NCBI RefSeq assembly: GCF_008373765.1
Contig: NZ_VUJW01000008.1
Span: forward strand, 124,001 to 188,000
Source of the DNA: Nocardioides antri
Lineage (GTDB): Bacteria > Actinomycetota > Actinomycetes > Propionibacteriales > Nocardioidaceae
DNA length: 64,000 nucleotides
Direction of reading: 5' to 3'
The position numbers were made by a program, and so were the translations under genes. Shown here one piece after another: positions 54,676 to 62,919 of this stretch; within the stretch, counting starts at the first letter, position 1; each line of letters starts with the position of its first letter. Below the pieces are notes generated by a model. It saw only the letters and a list, made by a program, of their open reading frames with translations, was not told the origin of the DNA and ran no database searches.

Positions 54676-57600
54676 CTAGCCCCGGATCCGCAACCCGCGC
54701 GGCGTGGCGACGAAGCCGGCCGCGTCCAGGGCGGCCCGGAGCGCACTCGGCCCGGAGCCGAGCAGCGGCGCCCCGTCGGCCTTCTCGACGGTGAGCCTGC
54801 CGAGCGTGCCCCGACGGACCGCGGTGGACAGCGCCTCCGCTGCCGGACCGAGCAGCTCGGGCTCGTCGCTCCAGGTGAGCAGCGTGCGGCCGCCGCGCTC
54901 GACGTAGAGGACGAGAGCACCGTCGACGAGCACGACGAGCGCCCCGGCCTTGCGCCCCGGGCGGTGCCCGCTCTCCGCCTCGCCGGCCGGCCAGGGCAGC
55001 GCTGCGCCGTAGGGGTTGGCGGGGTCGGTGGCGGCCAGCGCGATCGCGACCGGCTTGTCGTGGTCGGGCACGGAGGAGAAGGTGCGGAGCCGGTCGATCG
55101 CGCCCGCGGTGCCGAACTGGGCGGCGCCGAGGCCCTCGACGAAATAGCCGCGGCGGCAGCGGCCGGACTCCTCGAACGCGGACAGCACGCGGTAGACCGC
55201 CGCGAACCCGCCCGGCACCCGCTCGCTGACCACCGCGCCGCGGGTGACCACGCCGTGCCGGTCGAGCAGTCGCTCGGCCGTCGCGTGGGCGCGGCGGGTC
55301 GGGTCGGTGTCGATCGCGGGCAGCAGCGCCCAGCGACCGGCGGTCTCGGGCGGTCCGGAGCGGGCGACCCGTCCGGGCCGCGGAGCGGCCTGGCGGCTCC
55401 GGTGGGCCGGACGGCCGGAGCGGGTGAGCGCCCGGAGCGGTGCCAGGGTGTCGTTGCTGACCCGGCCGGACCACACCAGCTCCCAGAGCGCGGTGCTGAG
55501 CGCGGTGTCGTCCAGGCTGCCGACGGAGTCGCTGAGCTGGCGGAAGAACCACGCCCCGCCCGGGGCGAGCGCGGTGAGCACCTGACGCTGCAGCTCGTCG
55601 TCGACCTCGGCCACTGGGTCGGGGAGGGTCAGCGGCGCCTGGTCGGCGAGATGGAGCGAAACCCAGCCGTCGCTGCCCGGCAGGGCACCGTGCCCGGCCC
55701 AGACGACCTCGCCGGTGGCAGTGAGCTCGTCGAGGTAGGCGGGCTCGTAGTCGCGGACCCGGGCGGCCAGCACCAGCGGCTCGAGCGCCGACGCCGGGAC
55801 CGGAGCGCCGGCGAGCTGCTCGACCGCGCGCAGCACCCCGTCGATGCCGCGCAGCCCGCGGGACCCGCCGCTGGTCGAGCCTGTCGAGATCTGCTGCCAG
55901 CCGGCCGAGAACCGGGCGAGCGCGACCGGCTCGACCGGCTCGATCTCCTGACGCAGCTTGGCGAGCGATCGGCGCCGCAGCCGGCGCAGCACCTCGAGGT
56001 CGCACCACTCGTCGCCCACGCCGGTCGGCCGGAACTCACCGGTCAGCACCCGTCCCTGCGCCTCGAGCCGCTGGAGGGTGTGGCGGACGACGGCAGCGCC
56101 GAGCCCGAGCCGTTCGGCGACCTGCTGGTCGGTGAACGGGCCGTGGGTGCGGGCGTAGCGCCCGACGAGGTCGGCCAGCGGGTCGTCGACCGGCTCGGTG
56201 AACGTGGCGGGCGTGCCCGGCGGGACCGGGACACCAAGACCATCGCGCAGCCGGGCGACGTCCTCGACGACGGCCCACGCGTCGCCATACGGCATGCGGA
56301 CCTGGACGACGCGTCGCGCCGCGGCGAGATCCGCCAGCCAGTCGGCGACGGACGCGTCCGGCACAGTCCGGGCCGCGGCCTCCTCGGTGGTCAGCGGACC
56401 GAGCAACCGCAGCAGGTCGACCATGCCCTCGGCGTCGCGGGCCCGGCGGTCGGGAGCGACCCGCTGGAGCTCGGCCTCGACCTCGGCGAGCACGTCGGGA
56501 TCGAGGAGCTCGCGCAGCTCCGCCCGGCCGAGCAGCTCGGCGAGCAGCCCCTGGTCCAGGGTCAGCGCCGCTGCCCGGCGCTCGGCGATGGGGGAGTCGC
56601 CCTCGTAGACGAACTGGGCGACGTAGCCGAACAGCAGCGTCCGGGCGTACGGCGATGGCGTGCTGGTCTCGATGTCGGTGACCGTGACCTCGCGCCGCTG
56701 CACCCGGCTCAGCAGGGCTGTCAGGCTCGGCAGGTCGTAGACGTCGTTGAGCACCTCGCGGACGGTCTCGAGCACGATCGGGAACGACGGGTAGCGCGCG
56801 GCCACCTCGAGCAGCGCGGCGGCCCGCTGGCGCTGCTGCCACAGGGGGCTGCGGCGGCCCGGGTCGCGCCGCGGCAGCAGCAGCGCGCGGCCGGCGCACT
56901 CGCGAAACCGGCTGGCGAACAGCGCCGACCCGCCGACCTCGCGGGTGACGATCTCGTCGATCTCGTCGGGCTCGAACACGACCAGGTCGGCGCTCGGCGG
57001 CTCGGCGTCGGTGTCGGGGATCCGGATCACGATGCCGTCGTCGGAGGCGACCGCCTGGCTGCCCTGGCCGGCGAGGCCGTAGCGCTCGCGCAGCCGGGCG
57101 TTGATCGCCAACGCCCAGGGAGCGTGGACGGCGGTGCCGTAGGGGGAGTGGAGCACCAGTCGCCAGTCGCCGAGCTCGTCACGGAACCGCTCGACGAGGA
57201 GCGTCGTGTCGCTCGGCACCAGCCGGGTGGCGTCGACCTGCTCGCGGAGGTAGGCGACCAGGTTGGACGCGGCGTTGTCGTCGAGGCCCTCGGCCAGCGC
57301 CCGGGCGCGCGCCTGGTCGTCCGGCATCGCCGCCAGCTCACGGGTGAACGCGCCGACCGCGGCGCCGAGCTCGGCGGGGCGCCCGAGCGTGTCGCCCTTC
57401 CAGAACGGGAGCCGTCCGGGGACGCCGGGGGCGGGGGTCACGAGCACCCGGTCGTGGGTGATGTCCTCGATCCGCCAGCTGGTGGCACCGAGCGCGAACA
57501 CGTCGCCCACCCGGCTCTCGTAGACCATCTCCTCGTCCAGCTCACCGACCCGGCGGCCGGTGCCGTCGCCAACGAGGAAGACGCCGTAGAGGCCGCGGTC

Positions 57601-59256
57601 GGGGATGGTCCCGCCGCTGGTGACGGCGAGTCGCTGAGCGCCCGGCCGGCCGGCGATCCGGCCGGTCACCCGGTCCCAGGTGATCCGGGGCCGGAGCTCG
57701 GCGAACTCGTCGCTGGGGTAGCGGCCCGCGAGTAGGTCGAGCACGGCGTCGTAGGCGGACCGCGGGAGGCTGGAGTACGACGCTGCGCGGCGCACCGTGT
57801 CGAAGAGCTCGTCGACGTCCCACTCGTCGAGGGCGGTGGCGGCGACGATCTGCTGGGCGAGCACGTCGAGCGGGTTGGCCGGCACCCGGAGGGCCTCGAT
57901 CCCGCCCGCGCGCATCCGCGCGACCGACACCGCGGCCGGCGCGAGGTCGCCCCGGTGCTGGGGGAAGAAGACGCCCTTGGAGGTCTCACCGACCTGGTGG
58001 CCGGCCCGCCCGACCCGCTGCAGTGCGCTGGCCACGCTCGGCGGCGACGCGATCTGCAGCACCTGGTCGACGGCGCCCATGTCGATGCCGAGCTCGAGGC
58101 TGCTGGTGGCGACGACCGCCGGCAGCCGCCCGGCCTTGAGGTCGTCCTCGATCTGGGCGCGCTGCTCCTTCGAGACCGAGCCGTGGTGGGCCTTGGCCAG
58201 CAGCTGCGCCGAGCCGGCGGACGCACCGGACTGGGCCATCACCTGCGCCGGCGGGATCACCCCGTCGGGGCTCTCGCCGGTGGCGATCTCGTTGAGCCGG
58301 GCGGTCAGCCGCTCCGCGGTGCGGCGGGAGTTGGCGAACACGATCGTCGAGCGGTGCTCGCGGATCAGCTCGGCGACGCGCTCCTCGACGTGGGGCCAGA
58401 TGCTGGCGCGGCGGCGGGCCGCCGGGTCACGCAGGTCGCCGAGGTCGTCGTAGGCCTCCACCTCGGCCTGCTCCGTTGGTCGAGCCTCTCCAGACCCGGG
58501 CTCGGTCATGTCCTCGACCGGCACGACGACCTGGAGGTCCCACCGCTTCTCGGCCGGCGGGGCGACGACCTCGACCGGCGCCTTGCCGCCGAGGAACCGG
58601 GCGACCTCCTCGGTCGGTCGCACGGTTGCCGAGAGGCCGACCCGCTGGGCGGGTCCGGCGAGCAGCGCGTCGAGCCGCTCCAGAGTCAGGGCGAGGTGGG
58701 CGCCGCGCTTGGTCCCGGCGACGGCGTGGACCTCGTCGACGATGACGGTCTCGACGCCCTGCAAAGACTCGCGGGCCCGGCTGGTCAGCATCAGGAACAG
58801 CGACTCGGGCGTGGTGATGAGGATGTCGGGCGGCCGAGTGGTGAGGGTACGGCGCTCGTTGGCGGGTGTGTCACCCGAGCGGATGCCGACCTTGAGGTCG
58901 CGCAGCGACCCGCTACCGGCGGAGAGCCGGTCGGCGGTCTGCCGGATCCCGGCCAGCGGCGCGCGGAGGTTGCGCTCAACGTCGACGGCGAGGGCCTTGA
59001 GCGGCGAGATGTAGAGGACGCGCGTGCGCCTCGTCCTGTCCTCGGGCGCCGGCGTGGTGAGCAGCCGGTCGATCGACGCGAGGAACGCGCTCAGCGTCTT
59101 GCCCGAGCCGGTGGGCGCGACGACCAGGGTGTGCCGCCCGCTGGCGATCGACGCCCAGGCGCCCGCCTGCGCCGGCGTCGGCTCGGCGAACGCGGCCCGG
59201 AACCAGGTCCGGGTCGGCTCGCTGAACCTGCTCAGCGCGTCGGGCTTCTCGGGCAC
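54676..59256 (-). CDS. lhr: Large helicase-related protein Lhr
   Basis: 1526 residues from the GTG at 59256, with AAGGA upstream; usual Lhr length is about 1500-1540. DNA-dependent ATPase with 3'-5' translocase activity. Walker A APTGSGKT at residues 47-54, DEVH in VIVDEVHAVAG, the RecA2 motifs VGRAGHQVG and ELGIDMGAVDQVLQI, then the winged-helix and large C-terminal Lhr-CTD. Two copies of the 24-bp repeat are in frame, coding parts near residues 254-262 and 1122-1130, both apparently in linkers. It is followed by nei, suggesting joint repair duty. Confidence 0.95.
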   Translation of the reverse strand: MPEKPDALSRFSEPTRTWFRAAFAEPTPAQAGAWASIASGRHTLVVAPTGSGKTLSAFLASIDRLLTTPAPEDRTRRTRVLYISPLKALAVDVERNLRAPLAGIRQTADRLSAGSGSLRDLKVGIRSGDTPANERRTLTTRPPDILITTPESLFLMLTSRARESLQGVETVIVDEVHAVAGTKRGAHLALTLERLDALLAGPAQRVGLSATVRPTEEVARFLGGKAPVEVVAPPAEKRWDLQVVVPVEDMTEPGSGEARPTEQAEVEAYDDLGDLRDPAARRRASIWPHVEERVAELIREHRSTIVFANSRRTAERLTARLNEIATGESPDGVIPPAQVMAQSGASAGSAQLLAKAHHGSVSKEQRAQIEDDLKAGRLPAVVATSSLELGIDMGAVDQVLQIASPPSVASALQRVGRAGHQVGETSKGVFFPQHRGDLAPAAVSVARMRAGGIEALRVPANPLDVLAQQIVAATALDEWDVDELFDTVRRAASYSSLPRSAYDAVLDLLAGRYPSDEFAELRPRITWDRVTGRIAGRPGAQRLAVTSGGTIPDRGLYGVFLVGDGTGRRVGELDEEMVYESRVGDVFALGATSWRIEDITHDRVLVTPAPGVPGRLPFWKGDTLGRPAELGAAVGAFTRELAAMPDDQARARALAEGLDDNAASNLVAYLREQVDATRLVPSDTTLLVERFRDELGDWRLVLHSPYGTAVHAPWALAINARLRERYGLAGQGSQAVASDDGIVIRIPDTDAEPPSADLVVFEPDEIDEIVTREVGGSALFASRFRECAGRALLLPRRDPGRRSPLWQQRQRAAALLEVAARYPSFPIVLETVREVLNDVYDLPSLTALLSRVQRREVTVTDIETSTPSPYARTLLFGYVAQFVYEGDSPIAERRAAALTLDQGLLAELLGRAELRELLDPDVLAEVEAELQRVAPDRRARDAEGMVDLLRLLGPLTTEEAAARTVPDASVADWLADLAAARRVVQVRMPYGDAWAVVEDVARLRDGLGVPVPPGTPATFTEPVDDPLADLVGRYARTHGPFTDQQVAERLGLGAAVVRHTLQRLEAQGRVLTGEFRPTGVGDEWCDLEVLRRLRRRSLAKLRQEIEPVEPVALARFSAGWQQISTGSTSGGSRGLRGIDGVLRAVEQLAGAPVPASALEPLVLAARVRDYEPAYLDELTATGEVVWAGHGALPGSDGWVSLHLADQAPLTLPDPVAEVDDELQRQVLTALAPGGAWFFRQLSDSVGSLDDTALSTALWELVWSGRVSNDTLAPLRALTRSGRPAHRSRQAAPRPGRVARSGPPETAGRWALLPAIDTDPTRRAHATAERLLDRHGVVTRGAVVSERVPGGFAAVYRVLSAFEESGRCRRGYFVEGLGAAQFGTAGAIDRLRTFSSVPDHDKPVAIALAATDPANPYGAALPWPAGEAESGHRPGRKAGALVVLVDGALVLYVERGGRTLLTWSDEPELLGPAAEALSTAVRRGTLGRLTVEKADGAPLLGSGPSALRAALDAAGFVATPRGLRIRG
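55868..55891 (-). repeat. 24-bp dispersed repeat, copy 3 (inside lhr)
   Basis: On the minus strand it reads GATCTCGACAGGCTCGACC and then AGCGG, matching the rimO copy at 21 of 24 positions. It codes part of QISTGSTSG in the C-terminal half of Lhr. Confidence 0.6.
58473..58496 (-). repeat. 24-bp dispersed repeat, copy 4 (inside lhr)
   Basis: On the minus strand it begins GGTCTGGAGAGGCTCGACC, matching the rimO copy at 20 of 24 positions. It codes part of GSGEARPTE, a linker in the first helicase half. Confidence 0.5.
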
Positions 59257-59302
59257 CTGACCATCCTTGCGCACCGCACCGACACCGCAGAGGGTGGAAG
59301 CC

Positions 59303-59716
59303 GTGCCCGACTTCCCGCTGCTCCTCCACACCGCCATCGACACCACGGACTGCCGCGGGCTCGCGGAGTTCTACCGCGAGCTGCTGGGTGCTCGCTACCG
59401 GCCGGGTGACGAACCACCTGCCGACGGGTCGCCCGACGACGCCCACTGGCTGGTGCTCCTGGACGACGCCGGCGACCGGTTGCTCGCCTTCCAGCAGGTC
59501 GAACGGCTCGAGCGCACCACGTGGCCGGAGCACGACGTGCCGATGCAGATGCACCTCGACTTCACGGTGCCGAGCCGCGAGGAGCTGGAGCGGCACCGCG
59601 GGCGCGCGGAGGCGCTCGGGGCGAGCCTGCTCCTGGATCGCACCGGAGCCGAGGACGAGCCGCTCTACGTCCTCGCCGACCCCTCGGGCCACCCGTTCTG
59701 CATCTTCGTCGGCTGA
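59303..59716 (+). CDS. VOC-family (glyoxalase/bleomycin-resistance fold) protein
   Basis: 137 residues from the GTG at 59303. The VOC fold is shown by LHTAIDTTDCRGLAEFYRELLGARYRPGDEPP, AHWLVLLDDAGDRLLAFQQVERL, MQMHLDFTVPSREELERHRGRAEALGASLL and the closing ADPSGHPFCIFV. Metal ligands His near 9, His near 83 and the final acidic position fit. Substrate unknown. It diverges from lhr with 46 bp between starts. Confidence 0.85.
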   Translation: MPDFPLLLHTAIDTTDCRGLAEFYRELLGARYRPGDEPPADGSPDDAHWLVLLDDAGDRLLAFQQVERLERTTWPEHDVPMQMHLDFTVPSREELERHRGRAEALGASLLLDRTGAEDEPLYVLADPSGHPFCIFVG

Positions 59717-59722
59717 GTCCGG

Positions 59723-60055
59723 CTACTTGACCGGCAGCGACCCCGCGTATGACGCCCCGCGCTCGACCCACTCGGCGAGCGCCTCGTCGGACGCGACGTC
59801 GGGACCGGCGACCCGGAGCCACCCGGACATCTCCCGGCCGCGCATCTCCATCGGACGGGCCGGGGTCGTCGCGATCAGCCGCTCGCCCTCCTCCGGATCG
59901 ACCCGCACCAGAATGCCGCCCTGGCTGCTGGCGGCGATCGCCATTTTGCCGCCGACCATGAAGCCGAGGCCGCCGAACATCTTCCGCTCGGTCAGGAGCG
60001 GAGCGCCCTCGAGCAGCGCCCGGACCCGATCGGCGAGTGCTTCGTCGTACGCCAT
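59723..60055 (-). CDS. TfoX N-terminal domain protein
   Basis: 110 residues. YDEALADRVRALLEGAPLLTERKMFGGLGFMVGGKMAIAASSQGGILVRVDP and ARPMEMRGREMSGWLRV are the pattern of the TfoX_N domain. Full competence regulators also have a C-terminal domain, missing here; small TfoX-like proteins of this size are frequent in actinobacteria without a proven role. It converges with the VOC gene and diverges from the sortase gene. Confidence 0.85.
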   Translation of the reverse strand: MAYDEALADRVRALLEGAPLLTERKMFGGLGFMVGGKMAIAASSQGGILVRVDPEEGERLIATTPARPMEMRGREMSGWLRVAGPDVASDEALAEWVERGASYAGSLPVK

Positions 60056-60102
60056 TGCCGCAGAGTAGGACGCCGCACCGACACTGGCCGCAGAATGAGG
60101 TC

Positions 60103-60744
60103 ATGAGCCGCCGTACCCGCTGGATCGCGGCCGCGATCGCCGCGGCCGTGGTGGTGGCGTGCGTCCTCGGCTGGTGGCTGCTGCGGTCGGACGCCGATCC
60201 GGCTCCGGAGGCCGAGCCGCCCCCGGCGTCCGCGGCGCCGACCGTCACCCCGGGGCCGGCCCTGGCCCCGGACCGGTGCCAACGACCGACCCGCCGTCCG
60301 TTCACGCCCGAGCGGATCTCGATCGACGGCGTGGTCGAGGATGCCGCAGTGATCGGGGTGCCGCGCGACAGCCGCGGCGTGACCGGGGTGCTCCCCGAGG
60401 ACAACAAGGTCGACGTCGCGTGGGACCTCGGCGGCATCCGGCCGGGGGACGACCGCGGCAACGTGCTGCTCAACACCCACACCTGGCCGGACGGCAGCGC
60501 CCTCGGCAACGCCATGCTCGACGAGCTGCGCAAGGGCGACCTGATCGTGCTGCACGGCCGCGACGGCAGGCTGCTCTGCTACCAGGTCGCGCGGCGTCTG
60601 GAGGTGCTGGCGGCCGACGGCTACAAGCCGTACTACGGGACTGACGGCCCGCCGCGGATCGCGTTCATCGTCTGCTCTGGCACCCGCAGCAGCGCGGGGG
60701 AGTGGAGCCACCGGACGATCTGGTTCGCGCTGCCGATCGGCTGA
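60103..60744 (+). CDS. Class-F-like sortase
   Basis: 213 residues from ATG 60103. An N-terminal membrane helix (IAAAIAAAVVVACVLGWWLL) and a Pro/Ala-rich linker lead to the sortase barrel from about residue 65. Catalytic residues are visible: His126 in LLNTHTWP, Cys191 in FIVCSGT and Arg204 in SHRTIWFALP. Class E/F sortases join proteins to the wall or act on unknown substrates. No LPXTG-type substrate is encoded in this window; the giant nuclease has none. Confidence 0.85.
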   Translation: MSRRTRWIAAAIAAAVVVACVLGWWLLRSDADPAPEAEPPPASAAPTVTPGPALAPDRCQRPTRRPFTPERISIDGVVEDAAVIGVPRDSRGVTGVLPEDNKVDVAWDLGGIRPGDDRGNVLLNTHTWPDGSALGNAMLDELRKGDLIVLHGRDGRLLCYQVARRLEVLAADGYKPYYGTDGPPRIAFIVCSGTRSSAGEWSHRTIWFALPIG

Positions 60745-60771
60745 CCCACTCGACTCGGGCACGATGGAGCC

Positions 60772-61176
60772 ATGACGAGCGAGCTGGTGCCCTACCTCTG
60801 CGTCGACGACGCCCGTGCGGCCATCGAGTGGTACGTCGACGTGCTCGGTGCCGAGGTCGTCTACGAGCCCATCGTGATGCCCGACGGGAAGGTCGGCCAC
60901 GTCGAGCTGGCCCTCGACGGCGCTCGCTGGATGATGGCCGACGCCCATCCGGACCTCGACTTCGAGGCGCCGCTGCCGGACCGGGGCGCCGCGGTGACGC
61001 TGCACGTGACGGTCCCCGACGTCGACGGTCTGTGCGACCGGGTCACCGCAGCCGGCACCGTCCTCGCCCGCGGCCCGGAGGACAGCCCGCCGGCGGGCCG
61101 GGTCGCGGTGTTCCGCGACCCGTTCGGGCACCGGTGGTTCCTCAACCAGCCGGTCCCGGGCGTCACCCAGCCGTGA
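60772..61176 (+). CDS. VOC-family protein (glyoxalase-like)
   Basis: 134 residues. LVPYLCVDDARAAIEWYVDVLGAEVVYEPIVMPDGKVGHVELALDGARWMMADAHPD and AAVTLHVTVPDVDGLCDRVTAAG, then FRDPFGHRWFLNQPV, are the two-module VOC pattern close to the PhnB-like group. Substrate unknown. Its last 14 bases overlap the convergent TIGR03086 gene. Confidence 0.88.
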   Translation: MTSELVPYLCVDDARAAIEWYVDVLGAEVVYEPIVMPDGKVGHVELALDGARWMMADAHPDLDFEAPLPDRGAAVTLHVTVPDVDGLCDRVTAAGTVLARGPEDSPPAGRVAVFRDPFGHRWFLNQPVPGVTQP

Positions 61177-61747
61177 CCGGCCGCCAGTCCGGGTCACGTC
61201 CGATGAAGCCGAGCATCTTGGCCTGCCAGTCCGCGTCGTCCGGCACGGGCACGCGGGCGCCGTACTGCCCGCTGTCACGGAGGACCTGATCCATCGGCAG
61301 CATGCCCTCGTAGAGCTCCCGGCAGCGCGCCTCGTCGAGGCGGTCGTCCTGGCCGGTCGCGCGGGCGAGGTCCCAGGTGTGCATGAAGACGTCGTTCGTG
61401 TAGAACCGCGAGACCGCCGCGGGCAGCGGCATCTCGGGCAGCCGCCGGTGGGCGAAGGTCGTCGTCGCGGTGGCGGGGTCGTCGAGGACGGCCTGGACGC
61501 CGGCGGCGTGCTTCTCCCACGCCCCGACCGGGTCGTCGTCGACCGACGGGCCGGGCGCGAGCTCGATGCCCGAGCCGCCGGCGAGGAAGCCGGGGAGCCA
61601 CTCCACGAGGTGGCGTACGACGTCGCGTGCCTTCCAGTCCGCCACCGGGCTCTGGGCGTCCCACCCGTCCGCGGACACGCCGCGCACCCGGTCGGTGAAC
61701 GTCGCGGCGATGCTGCGGTGCTCCTCGGCGGGGTCGGTGGGGATCAC
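61163..61747 (-). CDS. TIGR03086-family protein (DinB/mycothiol-type fold)
   Basis: 194 residues from a GTG at 61747 that overlaps the previous stop (GTGA). Helical bundle of the mycothiol-dependent maleylpyruvate isomerase type: RVRGVSADGWDAQSPVADWKARDVVRHLVEWLPGFL and a metal-type His in NDVFMHTWDLARATGQDDRLDEARCRELYEGM. Role unknown. It ends the ArsR-SRPBCC operon. Confidence 0.85.
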   Translation of the reverse strand: MIPTDPAEEHRSIAATFTDRVRGVSADGWDAQSPVADWKARDVVRHLVEWLPGFLAGGSGIELAPGPSVDDDPVGAWEKHAAGVQAVLDDPATATTTFAHRRLPEMPLPAAVSRFYTNDVFMHTWDLARATGQDDRLDEARCRELYEGMLPMDQVLRDSGQYGARVPVPDDADWQAKMLGFIGRDPDWRPVTAG

Positions 61748-62247
61748 GAGGCCGAGCCCACCAGGCCGGCGAGGACCTCGTCGAGCGCGGCGTAGCCCTC
61801 GTTGATGCCGACCTCCATGCCGCTGGCCATCATCCCCGCCTGCGCCTCCATCGACTCGACGAGGGAGAGGATCTCCAGCCGGGTACGGCCGTCGCCGAGG
61901 TCGTGGAGCTCGAGGGTCTCGAGGGCGACCGCGTCCGGCATCTCCTCGAACCCGAAGGTCTGCACGATCTTCTCGTTCTCCCACACGCGGTGGATCGAGC
62001 CATAGAAGTGGGCGACCTCCTCACCGTCGCGGAGCGCCGTGTAGCGGTACTCCCCGCCGGTGCGGATGTCCCACTTCTCGATGTCCATGTCGATGGACCG
62101 CGGGCCCATCCACTGCCGGACGAGGTCCGGCTCGACGTGCGCGCGGTAGACGAGCTCCACCGGGGCGTCGAACTCGCGCACGATCCGGACCGTCGGGATG
62201 TTCGGGTCCGCCTCGATGAGGGTCTCGGGCTGGGTCTGGGTGTTCAT
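61744..62247 (-). CDS. SRPBCC/AHSA1-type protein
   Basis: 167 residues; the ATG at 62247 overlaps the ArsR stop (ATGA) and GGGAGCAGCAGG precedes it. START-like fold with ligand cavity: TVRIVREFDAPVELVYRAHVEPDLVRQWMGPRSIDMDIEKWDIRTGGEYRY and IVQTFGFEEMPDAVALETLELHDLGDGRTRLEILS. ArsR/SRPBCC pairs are widespread; the ligand is not known. Between arsR-like and TIGR03086 genes with overlaps on both sides. Confidence 0.9.
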   Translation of the reverse strand: MNTQTQPETLIEADPNIPTVRIVREFDAPVELVYRAHVEPDLVRQWMGPRSIDMDIEKWDIRTGGEYRYTALRDGEEVAHFYGSIHRVWENEKIVQTFGFEEMPDAVALETLELHDLGDGRTRLEILSLVESMEAQAGMMASGMEVGINEGYAALDEVLAGLVGSAS

Positions 62248-62645
62248 CCTGCTGCTCCCTTGTCTCGGTTCTCGGCCTCGTGCTCGGCCTCGTACTTGTC
62301 GTTGTCCCGGCCCTGGAGCCGGTCGAGGAGCGTGTCGAGTCGCTGGTAGCGCTCCTCCGCCTGCCGGCGGTACCGCTCGATCCACTTCGTCATCAAGTCG
62401 AAGACCTCCGCATCGAGGTGCACGGGCCGGCGCTGGGCGTCCCGGCTCCGGCTCACCAGGCCGGCCTCCTCGAGCACCTTGAGGTGCTTGGAGACGGCCT
62501 GCAGCGAGACGTCGTACGGCGCTGCCAGCTCGCTCACCGTCACCCCTTCGACGGAGCCGGCGGCCAGCCGGGCGACCATGTCGCGCCGCGTCGGGTCGGC
62601 GAGCGCGGAGAAGACCCGCGACAACCGGTCCTCGTGTTCAACCAT
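62244..62645 (-). CDS. ArsR-family repressor
   Basis: 133 residues. Winged helix ALADPTRRDMVARLAAGSVEGVTVSELAAPYDVSLQAVSKHLKVLEEAGLVSRSRDAQRRPVHL. No metal-binding cysteine pair is seen, as in the non-metal SdpR-like subgroup that partners SRPBCC proteins. A long charged C-terminal helix (RYRRQAEERYQRLDTLLDRLQG) follows. Its start is 2-50 bp from two palindromes, so self-repression of the three-gene operon is likely. Confidence 0.93.
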   Translation of the reverse strand: MVEHEDRLSRVFSALADPTRRDMVARLAAGSVEGVTVSELAAPYDVSLQAVSKHLKVLEEAGLVSRSRDAQRRPVHLDAEVFDLMTKWIERYRRQAEERYQRLDTLLDRLQGRDNDKYEAEHEAENRDKGAAG

Positions 62646-62646
62646 G

Positions 62647-62696
62647 TGGTTGATCAAACCCCACGCCGCCGGCTTTGTCAACCCGCTGGTTGACAA
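62647..62696. promoter_or_regulatory. ArsR-type operator
   Basis: A perfect palindrome TTGTCAACC-CGCT-GGTTGACAA spans 62675-62696. A second, imperfect site GGTTGATCAAACC lies at 62648-62660, with the palindromic core TTGATCAA. They share the GGTTGA half-site and lie directly upstream of the arsR-like start at 62645. Confidence 0.75.
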
Positions 62697-62750
62697 GAAC
62701 GCGGTAATGGTCGGGCGGATGGCCGCCCGGGGAGCGGGTAGCACGCCGAC

Positions 62751-62900
62751 ATGAGTGAGGAACCCGAACGTCCCACGGTCAGCCAGCCGCTGCACGGTCC
62801 CCGCCGGTCCTACGGCAAGCCGGCGATCCTGGTGATCGCCATCCTGCTGGCCGTCCTGGCAGTCTTCGCGCTGATCACCTACCTGCGCTACGAGACCTGA
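62751..62900 (+). CDS. 49-residue single-pass membrane peptide
   Basis: From the ATG at 62751: a short soluble N-terminus (SEEPERPTVSQPLHGPRRSYGK), one membrane helix (PAILVIAILLAVLAVFALITYL) and RYET at the end. It lies alone between the divergent ArsR operon and the convergent MocR gene. Size and layout suggest a small membrane regulator. No family is known to me. Confidence 0.6.
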   Translation: MSEEPERPTVSQPLHGPRRSYGKPAILVIAILLAVLAVFALITYLRYET

Positions 62901-62919
62901 CGCCGGAGCGGCTGCCGCT

